The notes under the pieces were generated by a model. That model was not told the DNA's origin and did not search any database. It worked only from the letters and a program-made list of their open reading frames with translations. Below are positions 33,613 to 45,487 of a stretch of DNA of 64,000 nucleotides, piece after piece (the stretch's first letter is position 1; every line of letters begins with the position of its first letter). The position numbers and the translations under genes are program-made. The DNA comes from Persicaria tinctoria (taxonomy: Eukaryota; Streptophyta; Magnoliopsida; Caryophyllales; Polygonaceae), in contig JBANSL010000013.1 in assembly GCA_037127255.1 (NCBI GenBank), forward strand, positions 64,855,688 to 64,919,687. Reading direction: 5' to 3'.

Positions 33613-34451
33613 ACTAGTACGATTCCCGCGCCATGGCGCGATTTTTTTATAAATAATATTTAGATATAGATAAATCATAGACATTAGATTTAATTCAATA
33701 ATTTTAATTAAACCCATTGATAAGTAAATGTGTTAAAAATAATAGAAAAAAAAACACTTGAGTTAAAGAGATAAAGAGAAAAATAACTAATAAATAGTGA
33801 AAGATAAAAGTTTTGAATTAATCCCATTGGTTACAAAATGTAACATCAAATAATATTGGGTAATTAATATTAGAATATTTATCAAAAAAATAATATTAGA
33901 AAATATAGTTACCATAATAAAATGATATTATGTAAATAATATTTTCACAAATAACTTTGAACATGGAGAGGACATGTGACATAAATTAATATAGTATATA
34001 GATATAGATAGTTAGTAAATGAAGTTGAGTTAAGCCCAATAAGTATATTAGATTGAATTCAATGTTTTGAATTAAGCCCAATAGTTAGTAGGATTAAAGG
34101 AAAAAAGAGAATTAAAAGAAAAAGAAGAAAAAATGAGAATTAAAAAAAACGATGATTAAAGAGAAAAAAAGAAAATTATAATTGGTCAAAGCCCCTAAAA
34201 TCTCTCTAATGTTGACACCTCAGCATCAACTCTTCTAAATTAAGAGTTTATATAGATATAGATATAGATAGTTAGTAGGATTAAAGAAAAAAAAAGATAA
34301 TTAAAAGAAAAAGAAGAAAAAAAGAGAATTAAAAAAAAAGATGATTAAAGAGAAAAAAAGAAAATTATAATTGGTCAAAACCCCTAAAATCTCTCTAATA
34401 TTGACACCTCAGCATCAACTCTTCTAAATTAAGAGTTTATATAGATATAGA
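33613..34451 (-). mobile_element. Short non-autonomous Helitron with duplicated 5' end
   Basis: Read on the minus strand the element starts TCTATATCTATATAAACTC and ends with the palindrome CGCGCCATGGCGCG (33627-33640), nine bases, then CTAGT: a 3' hairpin followed by CTRR. The flanking bases are A at the 5' side and T at the 3' side, the AT target expected for Helitrons. There is no Rep/helicase. The 5' terminal ~185 bp is present twice (34084-34265 and 34270-34451). Confidence 0.7.
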
Positions 34452-34643
34452 TAAATATATATTATAAATACATTTGAATAATTAATACATCAAATAAATA
34501 TAGTAATAAAAGGGTGGGGACCACTTATGGTGGAAGAGGTTGAATTTTTTTTTCAAAATATTCAAAAAAAATAAAAAAATAACAAAAAATTCAAAACTTG
34601 AAAATATTTACAAAAATATTCAAAATTTGCAGGTTTGTCGGAG

Positions 34644-34855
34644 AAACGCGGTCTCAAACCGCGTTTCATTCCCAATAATTCAAATGCCAAAGGAAAAAAA
34701 AATACAAAGAGAAAAACGCGGTTTCAAACCGCGTTTTATAATTAATTTTAGGTAAAACGCGGCTTGAAACCGCGTTTATATCAATAAGTAGTATTTTTAA
34801 ATTAAAAAATTAAAAAAGAAGAAGAAGAATGAAACGCGGCTTCAAGCCGCATTTC
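34644..34855. repeat. Four 23-25 bp palindromes, left arm
   Basis: Copies at 34644-34666, 34714-34736, 34755-34777 and 34831-34855, each of the form AAACGCGG-(7 nt)-CCGCGTTT with small variation. Spacers are unrelated AT-rich sequence. Confidence 0.9.
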
Positions 34856-35061
34856 ATTTGTAACCCTCCCCAATTGCACATATCTAAGCTCCCAGGCCAT
34901 GACCATGGTTGAATCTCGCCTCTCCGATGCGAGATCCCTTCCCACCCTCTCGCCTCTCCCTTCTCGCTTATCTCCTACCTCCGACAGCCATGATTGCTGC
35001 TCCCTCTGTCCTCGCTCTCCGTCTCTTCTTACCGGATTCTCAATCTCGCACTCCTCCCTCC

Positions 35062-35228
35062 TATTGGGGATTACCATATATTAACATATCTTGGTTGTTA
35101 TGGATAGATAGATAAATATCTTCCTTATTATCTTCGTTACTAAGATAAAATATTCAGTTGTAATTGTGTTTTTTAAATACACATCAATCAATCAAAGCAA
35201 TCATCTTTCAGCCTTAAACAATTCTTCA
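35062..35228 (+). repeat. Copia 5' LTR
   Basis: 167 bp, TATTGGGGATTACCATATA...AATTCTTCA. It matches the 3' LTR apart from scattered substitutions and the TA-repeat expansion there. Confidence 0.9.
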
Positions 35229-35374
35229 TGATATCAGGCTTAATTTCGATCCTCTAAACATAATCCTCCCGTCGTCGGCTCTACTCTACCGTCACCGCCG
35301 CCTCTACCGGTCCTACACACGACCTTTCCCACCGCTTCTACCGGCCCTACCCAAACCCTACCGTCGCCGCTGCT

Positions 35375-36629
35375 ATGACTACCCCTGTAGCTCTCACCTC
35401 GGCCTCTTCCTACTATCTTCATCCTTCTGATCACCATGGTCTCTCTATTTGCCCGGTGATTCTCAAAGGAGACAACTATCAAGAATGGACCGTCGCCATA
35501 AAAAACGCCTTCTCTGCGAAGCGTAAAGACGGATTTATTAATTGATGGCTCTATCACTCAACCGACAGCCACCTCTGCCAATTCACAGTACTGGCGCCCT
35601 GTCAATGCCATGCTGATCGGTTGGATTACTCAATCGATTGAGCCTTCTCTTCGCTCCACCGTCACCTACTTCTCTACTGTCAAGGAACTCTGGGATGATC
35701 TTTCTCAAAGCTTCTCTATTGGCAATAGTCCTCGCATTCTTCAACCGCGATTTGAAATTGCTCGATATCATCAAGACGGTCAGCCCGTCGCCGCCTACTC
35801 CGACCGTCTCACAAAGCTCTGGAACGAGCTTGACAACCATCTTGCATCCCGGGCTTGTACCTGCGGCAATCACGCTAAGGAGCATGAGGAGGAGCGCACT
35901 CATCAATTCTTGATGGGGCTTGATGATCGCGGCTATGGGACTCTGCGCTGCACCGTCGTCGCTCAGGATACCTTACCGAGTCTCAACAAGGTACACTCTC
36001 TCGTTGTCCAGGAGGAGCGGATGCTCTCTATGCGCACTACTCCTCGATCGGTCACGGATGCGCTTACCTTCGTTGCCCAGCGCCGTCAGTCTCGCCCATC
36101 CTCGGGTATTGTCGATAAGAAATCTCTTTTCTGTGTCCATTGAAACAAGACAGGACATGATAGTGTCGCCTGCTTCAAAATCGGCTGCTATCCGGAATGG
36201 TGGAACAATGGAAGAGGCGTTGCTGATCCCGTCACTTGTGCACCGCCGCCTCGGAGCAAACAGACTCTCGCTCTGCCTTCCTCTGATTTCAGCGCCGGCA
36301 GGGGTCGTGGAAAAGCTGCTGCCGTGAACTCTGTCGTCACCAATGGTCTTGTTGTGTCTCACTCTCAGTCTATCACCGCTGCTGATCGTCAGGGCATCAC
36401 TATCTCTAACGAGCAATGGGATCACATGCTCGATATGTTTCAGAAATTTAATTCCAAATCCAGGACCGATAATCTCGCAGGTATTCCTTCTACTCCTTGG
36501 ATTCTTGATAGTGGTGCATCGATCCACATGACAAGGGACTACAACTTGCTTCGGAATGTTCATCCGGTTGATGATTGGCACGTCAAATACCCGGATGGCT
36601 ATGTTGTTTCGGCTAATAAAGATGGCTAA
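35375..36629 (+). pseudogene. Copia gag and protease remnant
   Basis: From the ATG at 35375 (MTTPVALTSASSYYLHPSDH) the frame covers ILKGDNYQEWTVAIKNAFSA, is shifted near 35540, then continues through WRPVNAMLIGWITQSIEPSL and a long gag segment. The CCHC knuckle reads FCVH-stop-NKTGHDSVAC: the second Cys codon has become TGA (36141). The protease follows with WILDSGASIHMT (~36499). Broken in at least two places. Confidence 0.85.
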
Positions 36630-36769
36630 ATCTCTATCTGTGACTCTTTTGATATCACTGCATTATTTGTTCCTGGACTTACATGTCATCTAATCTCTCT
36701 CGATTGCTTGACTGCGGATCTACGATGTGTTGTTACCTTGACTGATAAGCTCTGTGTGATATAGGACCG

Positions 36770-37285
36770 CACATTGGAGTGGGTGAAGCTCGGAATAGGA
36801 TCTATTGGCTATGTTGGGCGCCTCCTGTCACCACCACCATCACCTTTGCTTGCCACACCACCCAAGCCGAGTCTCCCTTGCTTTGGCATCAGCGTCTCGG
36901 GCATCCGTCATATTCTCTGCTTTCTTCCTTTTGCAAAACTTCTAGTTCCCTTTTACCAAATAATAATGCTCCTTGTGATGTATGCTACAAGGCCAAACAA
37001 ACACGTCTATCTTTTCCTGTTAGTTTGTCAAATGCTTTGACACCTTTTGATTTAATTCATTGTGATATTTGGGGACCCTATCATGTTCCGTTCTCTTCTA
37101 GGGCTTCTGGGTCTATCTTCCGTTCTCCTTGTTGACGATTACTCTCGTGCCACATGGGTCTATCTTATGGTCCACAAGTCTGAAGTCTCTCGACTCCTTC
37201 AACAATTATGTGCTCTTACTGTCACTCAGTTTCACAAAACAATTAAGTGTGTTCGCAGCGATAATGGTTCTGAATTTCTTGCCAT
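36770..37285 (+). pseudogene. Copia integrase, N-terminal part
   Basis: LLWHQRLGHPSYSLLSSFCK with CDVCYKAKQ is the HHCC zinc domain (GAG-pre-integrase). HCDIWGPY then, after a frameshift, LVDDYSRATWVYLM and VRSDNGSEFLAI give the D,D part of the catalytic core. The sequence is cut at codon AI by the hAT-like element. Confidence 0.88.
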
Positions 37286-38390
37286 TAGGGGTGATATTCG
37301 AGCCGAACGAGCCGAGCTTGAACATAGGGGTGATATTTGAGCCAAACGAGCCGAGCTTGACATGTTCAAGCTTGGCTCGAACGGGATACGAGCCGAGCCG
37401 AGCTCGAGACCAAAAGTTATACGAGCTTTTTTTGGTGTTCAAGCTCGGCTCGCGAGCCCAACCCAAAACTCGAGCTCGGCTCGTTAGACTCGATCAAGCC
37501 AAACGAACGAGCCTAAGCTCGTTCGAGCTCGTCGTATGGGCTCGTTCGAGCTCGGTTCGTGGGAGGGTTTGTTCATGAAATTGAAGCAAAACTTGCACAG
37601 GACGGTGGACACCAACAAAAATCAATTTTAATTTGAATACAATCAAGAATGGTTGCAAGTAGGAGGAGAAAAAATGGTGTATATAGTAAAAAATCACGCA
37701 CCAGCAGAAACTAATACAATTCATTAATTCAACCCAACCATTTCAATTTCAATTTTTACACCATAAAAAATGGGGATGAATTAGTAGAGGAGGAAGTCGG
37801 CAACTCTTAATCGAGTCTGCCGCTGTCGGGAGGGGTTACTGGAATTGCCGCCGGGAAGACACCTTCTGCAGTAAAGAAGGAGAAGAAGAACAATCATGGC
37901 CACTCTTCCATTGGAGAAGATGAACAGGAAAGAGAGAGTAAAAGATTATAAAAGGAAGATATATACGAACCTGATCGGGGGAGAAATCGTCGAGGCTGGA
38001 ACGGAGAGCAGATCTCGAGTCCAGCGACATAGAGAGCCGGAAAGGAAGCCTCGATCTCGATTGAACACTCGTCGGGGCTGAAACGGAGAGCGGATCTCGA
38101 GTCCAGTGACAGAGAGACGAAGAGGAAGCCTATTGAACAAACACAAACAGCGGCGCTTATTTCTTTCTCCTCTTCAGTTTTCACTTTACCCTAGGGGTAA
38201 TTTTGGAAATCACCACATTTCGAGCTTTTGGGCTCGGCTCGGGCTCGGCTCGAGCTCGGCTCGGCCTCGGTTCGAGCCCAAAATATTGTTCAAGCTCGGC
38301 TTGTTTTACCTCTACGAACGAGCCGAGCTCGAGCTTTTTCGAGCCGAGCCCGAGCCGAGCTCGAGCTGTTCGGCTCAGATAACAGCCCTA
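37286..38390. mobile_element. hAT-like non-autonomous element in the copia integrase
   Basis: Left end TAGGGGTGATATTCGAGCC, right end (reverse complement) TAGGGCTGTTATCTGAGCC. Perfect 8-bp target duplication CTTGCCAT at 37278-37285 and 38391-38398. Both flanks are dense in GAGCTCGGCTCG motifs in opposite orientation. The left end is tandemly doubled: a 39-bp unit at 37286 repeats at 37325. No transposase frame. Same family as the 390-bp element at 13713. Confidence 0.9.
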
Positions 38391-38899
38391 CTTGCCATGC
38401 GTTCATTCTTTGCAGATGTTGTGCATGTTTTTAGTTATATTTTTCCATGTGTTTTGTCATTATATTGAGTCATTTTCATAAGTTTTGCATTGCGTTTAGT
38501 GTCTTCCATGTGTTTTCATATTTCATGAGAAATAGATGTCTTCACTAGTTTTTGTGTGTTTTACAGAATTTTGGGAGCTGTTTTTGAAGAAACTTTCAAC
38601 ATTGGAAAGAAGAGGAAGAGAATTTAGAGCGCTTAGGAAACAGAACGGAAGCAATCGGAGTTATAAAGAAGGAGTTATGGGTGTTTTAGTGAGCCAAACC
38701 GAGCTGAAACGAGACATACCGAGTCGACACCATCCGTCAGAGAAATCCGAGATGAAACACCGTTGTTGGACAAAAATGCGCAATAATCATACAACACATT
38801 TTATTTGATTTTTAATATTTGAGTTCGACCCCTTTTGGTTATCCTCTTGATTCGAAGTCGTATCGATACCAAGATTTAAGTGGCTTTGGTGATTTGGGC

Positions 38900-40375
38900 T
38901 GCACCCGAAATTTAGCGGGTTGCCTATGTATCTCTTGGAAGAGAGTCAAGCCTCACGTAGTTCCGAGTGTTTTGATTGGTTTGGTTTGGGTTTGATTTCG
39001 TTTTCTTGTATGCATCAGAGGATGAAGTTCAAACCCACCTTCTACGAAGGGTAGCTCGAACAACACTCCACTCGAGTAACCTAAGCCCACCTCGGAAGGG
39101 TAACTCAAGCACCCGCCTATCATTTGCATAGAAAACGATTTTAGGTGGAGTTTGATTTGATTTGACATAAAGGTCAATTTGAGGATTGTGATTGAACTCG
39201 TTTGTGAGTTTCCTACGTACCCTTCTGGAAGGGATCAAACCACGCGTAGTTCTTGAAAAGGACAAATTCAAATTTGGTATTTGGGTTTTTGAAGTTTTGG
39301 TCGTGACCGAACTCGACGAGCGGAAGCTTTGTATCAAGTCGGATGAGACACTTTGGATTTGATGGAAATTCGATATTTGGGACGACTTGGAGTCGAAAAG
39401 TGAATTTGAGGAGATTTGATTAAAGGTTTGGGTGTGACTGGACTCGGTGATAATTTGATTTACACCGAGTTTCCTACGTATCCACTTGTTTGGTGGAATC
39501 AATTCACCGTAGTTCGGAACAAAAGAAAATTTTGTATTTGGGTTGACCCTAAGATCATTTGAGGGTGATGATTGAACTCGACTAGCAGAAGCTTTGTATC
39601 GAGTCAGAGTGGATCATTTGAATTTGTTTGATTTTAACCTCATATTCATATAAAGGGAATTTAGAGGTTGACGACTGCACCCGATATATTTTTAGAATTT
39701 AATATCGGGTTACCTACGTAGCCGATAGGAGGCGTCAAGTCTTTACGTAGTTCTAAACGGACCGATTTAATTTGGATTTGGCGATTGAACCCGACGAGCT
39801 TTTTGCTTTATGTCGAGCCTCCTACATACCCGTTTGAACGGGATCAAATCTTATGTAGTTCTTAATAGAAGAAACCAATTTAATTTTGTGGTTTTGCCCT
39901 TTTGGTCGTTTGAGGACCGTGTGATTGAACCCGATGAGCTATGGCTTTGTATTGGGTTTCCCACGTATCTCTTAGAAGAGAATCAAATCACTCGTAGTTC
40001 GTTAACGAACCAATTTAATTTGTTTGGTTTTGACCTCATATTCATTTAAAGGGAATTTAGAGGCGGACGACTGTACCCGATATATTTTTATGATTTAATA
40101 TCGGGTTACCTACGTAGCCGATATGAGGCGTCAAGTCTTTACGTAGTTCTACCCGAACCGATTTGATATTTTTGGATTGACGATTGTACTCGACGAGCAT
40201 AAGCTTTATGTCGAGCTACCTACGTACCCGTTTGGACGGGATCAAATCATCCGCAGTTCTTTAAAAGACACATTTGATTTTTTGTTTTGTTTGAAGATTG
40301 AACCCGACGAGCTTTAGCTTTATGTCAGGTGGCCTACGTATCCGACAAGTCGGAATCAAATCGGGCGTAGTTCCC
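38900..40375 (+). repeat. Array of ~9 units with covarying stem-loops
   Basis: Full units at 38900-38965, 39194-39252, 39441-39516, 39677-39754, 39787-39852, 39927-40000, 40073-40150, 40186-40260 and 40300-40374; half units near 39307-39342 and 39574-39605. Each unit has a first stem (ACYCGA...TCGRGT type), then CCTACGTA, a small inner hairpin, ATCAA, and CGTAGTTC, which pairs back with CCTACG. The inner hairpin changes sequence between units but stays paired. Units 39677/39787/39927 and 40073/40186/40300 form a ~390-bp higher-order duplication. Confidence 0.8.
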
Positions 40376-41689
40376 TCTAAAACCAAGTTTATATTTTGTG
40401 AAACTTGATTTGAGGTTTTGACTCCGTTTTTATTGGAGCCGACTTGAGATTGGCCCACTAGAATTAATTGGCAAAGAATATTTGACGAGTTTAACTTTAT
40501 GTTTTAATCAAACTTGAATTATTAATTTATGCCAAAAATAATTCTTATATTTTAGTGGGTCGGTTTTGCAATTAAACATTTATTTTCTTTTAAACAGTCG
40601 CACATAGTATATAATGTATATATGTATATACTAGTGGTTGCTGTCTTTGTTTCATTTGGACCTTGCCAAAAACAGATCGGAGCCTCCTCCATTAATTGGA
40701 TCTGGTTAATCCGAGCCTAGCCCTTTTTTTTTTTTAACATAGCCCAATTTCAGATTTGGTCAAACCGGCCCAATTGACCAACAAATGAATATGAACCCAA
40801 TTGACGTAATTTTTTTTAGGGCAACAGGTACGCGTTATTTTTTGTTCCTGTTCATCTTCCTCCTGGCGAATGGAGACACAGACAAGAGCATCAACAGCTC
40901 GGGAGAAGTCGCCTCTCGACGAAGCAGGATTGATGAGTTTCAAAGAGTCGAAGGCCGGAGTTTAGAGGCGACTCAGATCGAGGCCTAATTGCTGTCCGAC
41001 GCCTCAGACGAATGCCATTCGCACAAGCGCTCGATGGTCGCCGAACGCCTTGTGAGTTTCGACTCTTGTTTTACTTAATTCATGCCCAAGTCTCGAATTT
41101 CATCCCACATTCGATTAATCTCTTCCTTGCAACTTGCAATTTGCAATGTTAGGGCTTCCGATTTGGGTAGCCGGGAGAAATCAACGGAAGGTAGGGCTTG
41201 TGCGAACTTGAGCAACGCCATACGGGATGCTGACTTTGAGCAACTGGGAAAAGGGCGGGGCGGCAAGGCATTGACTGAATCTCCAGACACACCGCGGCGA
41301 CCCTGGAGCGGCCACCACCTCAGCGTCTCAAACTAGGTATGACGTCTTCCCCTCTTTTCCTTGTTTTTATTGAACCGAACCACCAATTGACAGTAGGCAT
41401 AGGCCGACTTCCATTTGGATGTTTTAATTTAGGATAAGTTGCAATTTGGTAGCAACTAGGAGAATTTGTGGGTTTTGTTTTCCTTGTTTTGATTAACGGT
41501 TAGGACAGCCGGGGCAAATTCATTTTGTTTAAGCTACCAACTGATATGATATGCCCTGCATTTTTGCCTTCAAGTAGTCCTCCTTTTTTATATAGGAAAC
41601 CTGTTGTAATTGTCCAGTAATCAAAACCGTCTACAAAAAATTCGGCAGCAGTTCGACCCCGTATTCGTTTTACTTATAGCTGATGGAAT

Positions 41690-41955
41690 TCGGCAATTTG
41701 TTTGCTTGTGAATTCCGGGTAAAATCCGGCAGCCTTTCGGCGCTATGAATCGATCCACGTCGGGATCGGGGTAGCGACGAGAGACTAAAATCTCGAGCCG
41801 CTAATGCTCCTGGTGAAATTTTGGCAGCATTTCGGTGCTATGGGTCGATCCACGCCGGAATCGGGATAGCGACGAGAAACTAAACTCTCGAGCAGCTAGT
41901 GCCTAGGATCGAAGGTCGCGACGAGAGACTAAACTCTCAAGCCGCTAGGATCCAT
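41690..41955 (+). repeat. Three related hairpin repeats
   Basis: GCGACGAGAGACTAAA followed by ATCTCGAGCCGC, and two variants (about 41772, 41869 and 41917), each can pair CGAGA with TCTCG or similar. Two copies are preceded by GGCAGC.TTTCGG.GCTATG and by GATCCACG..GGATC. Non-coding. Confidence 0.6.
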
Positions 41956-42448
41956 TTTGCTTCCAGTTTTGCTTTTGTACCTGCAAAACAAACATAAAGA
42001 AAGGGAGGAAGAGTCTACCTTCGTCTGAACAGTAGTCTTGAACAACAATCACACACACAACACTATTTCTTGCTTGCTTTTTTACTTTCTTTTACTGTTG
42101 CTTCTATGTCTCTCTTTATTTTCTCCCAGCCTTTTTTGTGTGTTTGTGTTGTATGTAGGTGAACTCCCCGGAAGAGGACGAAGAAACTGTAGCCAAGCTC
42201 TTTATAGAGGAATAGGGGCAGTTATCATTCACTTAGGCCACGAACAAAATAACTGTACTCTCATTTATTTTATGCAGTTTTTTTTTGTTAACTGCACTTT
42301 TCTAATTAGGAATACAGTTACCACTCTAACCTCTCATTTCAGCCTTTTCGACATCTTTGGGCTTGATAGGATTGGGCTTATAATGGAATTTTTTTTAGGC
42401 CCAATTTTAAATTTGTAAACTTGTGTTTAATTTGAGAGAAATTTACCA

Positions 42449-42571
42449 TACCGACCCCACCTGGGTCGGTATCGAGGCTCAATCTGGAAGTGAGGAGCGA
42501 GAGGAAGCAACAATGTGTCATACCGAGGCTAAAGGGGGTAGGTACCGAGGTCACCCGCTTCGGTATGGGTC
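42449..42571 (+). repeat. ACCGACCCC/CCGAGG hairpin module in the 5' LTR
   Basis: TACCGACCCCACCTGGGTCGG forms a near-perfect hairpin. Further TACCGAGG and GGTACCGAGG motifs end at CTTCGGTATGG. The same module recurs at 45268-45386, 49411-49552 and, in the 3' LTR, 54339-54462. Confidence 0.7.
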
Positions 42572-43658
42572 CCCGCGGAGCTTATTTAATCGGATTTAAT
42601 TATTTTTACCCTCTTCCTTAGATAGACTTTAGATAAAATTCATATATTTGTTATTTCCTATTTTAGTTTATGGGCTATTAAGTATAAATATGATTTTTAG
42701 GGTTTGGAGGATCTTCTTCTTCTTTCCATCACCTTTTCAGCACTTTTTAGAATTTTGAACACACGTTTAGAGAGCGTTTGTGAGCGGATTTGAGAGCTTT
42801 TTGAAGCGATTTCTTCGGCGAAAGTTGGAGAACGTTTTGTGAGGCTTTTGGAACGCTTTGTTGACATTATTCTCAGGTTTTTATGTAATTTAATTTTCTG
42901 ATTTTTATTTATTTCATGAATTTTGCAATGTCTACCATTTTTATGCGTGAGTACTGAGTAGTCGTTGTTTCTAGGGTTGGGGTGATCCCAACGATAGTTA
43001 TGCTTGCAATTTTGCTATGAATTGATGAATTGATTGGTTTTATCTATTTTATGTGCTTAAGTACTCAATGAAAATTGGGGAATTTTTTATTTTTTATTTG
43101 CAATTGAATTGAAAGATTGAATTGAGAATTGGATAGTAATTAGGATTTTGAAACGCAAGTTTGATAACCTAATTAAGATTGATAGTAAAGTTTATTAATT
43201 TGTGAAAATAAATTGATAGCTTTGCTAGGGTTGATGCAAGTCGACCTATTTAATAGATAAAAACATGATTTTTACTTGAATTATTGCAATGCTTGTATGA
43301 TTATCGTTGTGGTGATCCCTATGCCCTAGACTTTTATTATTATTGATTTTTCCTATAAATTCTAGCAGCCCAAAAACCCCCAAAATTCTATAATTTTCCA
43401 TCTCTTCTTGCTATTTCTTGCTCTTTGGTAACTAGAATTGAGTCACTGACTTTCTACTTGCGGACGAACTTGACCCTACTATACTATAGCGTGGTTTCGA
43501 TCTTATTTTATTTGTTTGAAATAAACCCTTCATCAAATTGGCGCCATTGCCGGGGAGATTTCAATTGTGCCAAAGTTTTAGTTATTATTAGGGTTTGGGA
43601 ATAGCTCATCCCCCTTTGCTTTTGATTGTGGTGTCTTTGTTTTTGTCTTTATTTTCAG

Positions 43659-45487
43659 TTTATGCGATCAGGGCGACGCAGGCTTGATTTCGATTTTGTT
43701 ATCGATCCCGAACCGGAACACTCTTTTCATCGCAGATTACGAGAAGCTAGGACAATGAGCAACAATACAGACAACCCAGGTAACATAGGTAACAATGGCA
43801 ACAACAGTAGCAATGTTGATGTTGCTGCGCAGATGGCTGACCTCCGTCGTCAGATGGAGCAATTTCGGCTCACTGCAGAAGGAGAAAGGGAGGCTGCAGC
43901 GAGAGAAAGGGAAACGACTGCTCGTCTACAACAGCAGTTGGATACTATCCCAAGGAATGCAAAGCAATACATGCACCCAGAACTGAGGGTGCCTGAGTCT
44001 GCAATTTTGAGATCAAATCCCACTGTATTTCTTTAATTAAAAGATCTCAATTTGAGGGCAAAGCTCGTGAATGCCCTATGCTTCATATTAAAAATTTTAT
44101 TGATTTATGCGATACAATTGCTGCTGATGATGTATCGTTGGAATATGTGCAACTAAAGGCATTTAAATGGTCTCTTTCAGGAAAGTCTCTGAATTGGTTG
44201 GAGAGTTTGGCGCCTAGGTCCATCACTACATGGAAGGCTTTGTATGACTTGTTCATGACAAAGTTCTTTCCACCGGTAAAGACAACGAAGCTTAGGAAGA
44301 AAATCACCTCCTTTCACCAATTGCTAGGAGAGACATTTTTGGAGACTTGGGAGAGATTCAAGAAGTTGCAAAGACAATGCCCTACCCACGGGCAACCTGA
44401 GTATGTCCTCCAAGAAATATTCTTCCAAGGCATCAATGCGGAGACCAAGACTCGATTGAACCTGCACACCGATTGTGGGTTCCTCGAGATGAATCCAACT
44501 GATGCATGGGCTCTATTGGACAAGCTAACGGAGTACGACGCTATGTATGGCACCCCAGTGGCTAGACCGTCGGGTAAGAAACTTTATGAGCCTCCTAATG
44601 AAATTGACCCAGATGTGCGTCATCAATTCCATGAGGATGAGACCCGACGCCTCAAGAAACAAGTAAGTTTTCCATCTAGAAATCAACCTTGTTTAGAATG
44701 TGGTTCTCTAGCTCATAATACTATAGATTGCAATAATATTAGCCAGGTACAAAGGGCAGAACACTACGAAGAGGTAAGTTATATGAGGGCTCCTTATAGG
44801 AACCCCAATAATAATAATAATTATGCAGGGAATCAAAATAATAGTTATGCAGGGAGGAACAACAATTACCCTAATTGGGGTAACTATGGACAAGGACAAG
44901 GACAAGGGAGTCAACCTCCTCCGCAACAAGATCAACGGGTTCCCCCATATAGGCCCCCTGTCTATCAAGAACCACCATCATGGGTACAAGATCTTAAGGA
45001 AGGATTCAATGGGCTTCGTGCCGATGTGAATTCTCAATTTAAGGGTGTTCATGCACAACTAGTAGAGTTGGAAACTTGGAAGAAGGGAGTGGATTCCCAA
45101 CTAGGTAATCTCGCGGCACAAATCCCACGGCCTCAAGGGAAGCTCCCAGGCCACACCGACGAGAACCCTAGGGGGAAAATAGCTGCAATACACCTGAGAA
45201 ATGGAAAGGAGGTGCCTGGTCGCGAAAGCACGCCAAACAAGGAAGAAAACGGGGACAACAGTGTCCATACCGATGTCGTACCGACCCCAACAACCTCGGT
45301 ACCGACCCCTCCAACAGGTACAATCCCTTCCTCCCTGCAACCATACCGAGGCCGTACCGACCCCATCAGCCTCGGTACCGACCCCTCCAGCAGCGACGAA
45401 TTCTTCTACAGGGCCTATTTCAGCCCCGAATCCGATGAAAGTGCTTCCATATCCTCCGAAAAAGGTAAAGGACACAGCGGAAGGTAA
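43659..45487 (+). pseudogene. Gypsy gag remnant
   Basis: It starts MRSGRRRLDFDFVIDPEPEH. A frameshift near 44020 separates the N-terminus from ECPMLHIKNFIDLCDTIAAD, which continues through LKAFKWSLSGKSLNWLESLA and LYDLFMTKFFPPVKTTKLRK (retrotransposon gag domain). One CCHC-like knuckle: CLECGSLAHNTIDC. An Asn/Gln-rich linker (YRNPNNNNNYAGN) and LGNLAAQIPRPQGKLPG with GKIAAIHLRNGKE follow, as in Athila Gag. The C-terminal part is encoded by the ACCGACCCC module and changes frame to pol. Confidence 0.88.

Larger units (their letters stand above)
38764..42447. mobile_element. LTR-like insert within the gypsy 5' LTR
   Basis: About 3.7 kb absent from the 3' LTR. It begins near TGTTGGACAAAAATGCGC and ends near GAGAAATTTACCA, so TG...CA ends are possible, but I could not find a matching target duplication. 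No protein domain was found. It contains two sets of structured repeats (38900-40375 and ~41690-41955). It may be a solo LTR of a large gypsy-type element or a LARD-like unit. Confidence 0.5.
38417..43535 (+). repeat. Gypsy 5' LTR, split by LTR-like insert
   Basis: The two LTR parts are 38417 to ~38763 and ~42448-43535. Together they correspond to the whole 1398-bp 3' LTR. The LTRs differ by numerous substitutions and small indels, so the element is not recent. Confidence 0.85.

Noticed and set aside
38900..40375. CRISPR array or hammerhead ribozyme array
   Set aside because: Plant nuclear context, variable units and spacing exclude CRISPR; no CTGATGA/GAAA hammerhead core is present.
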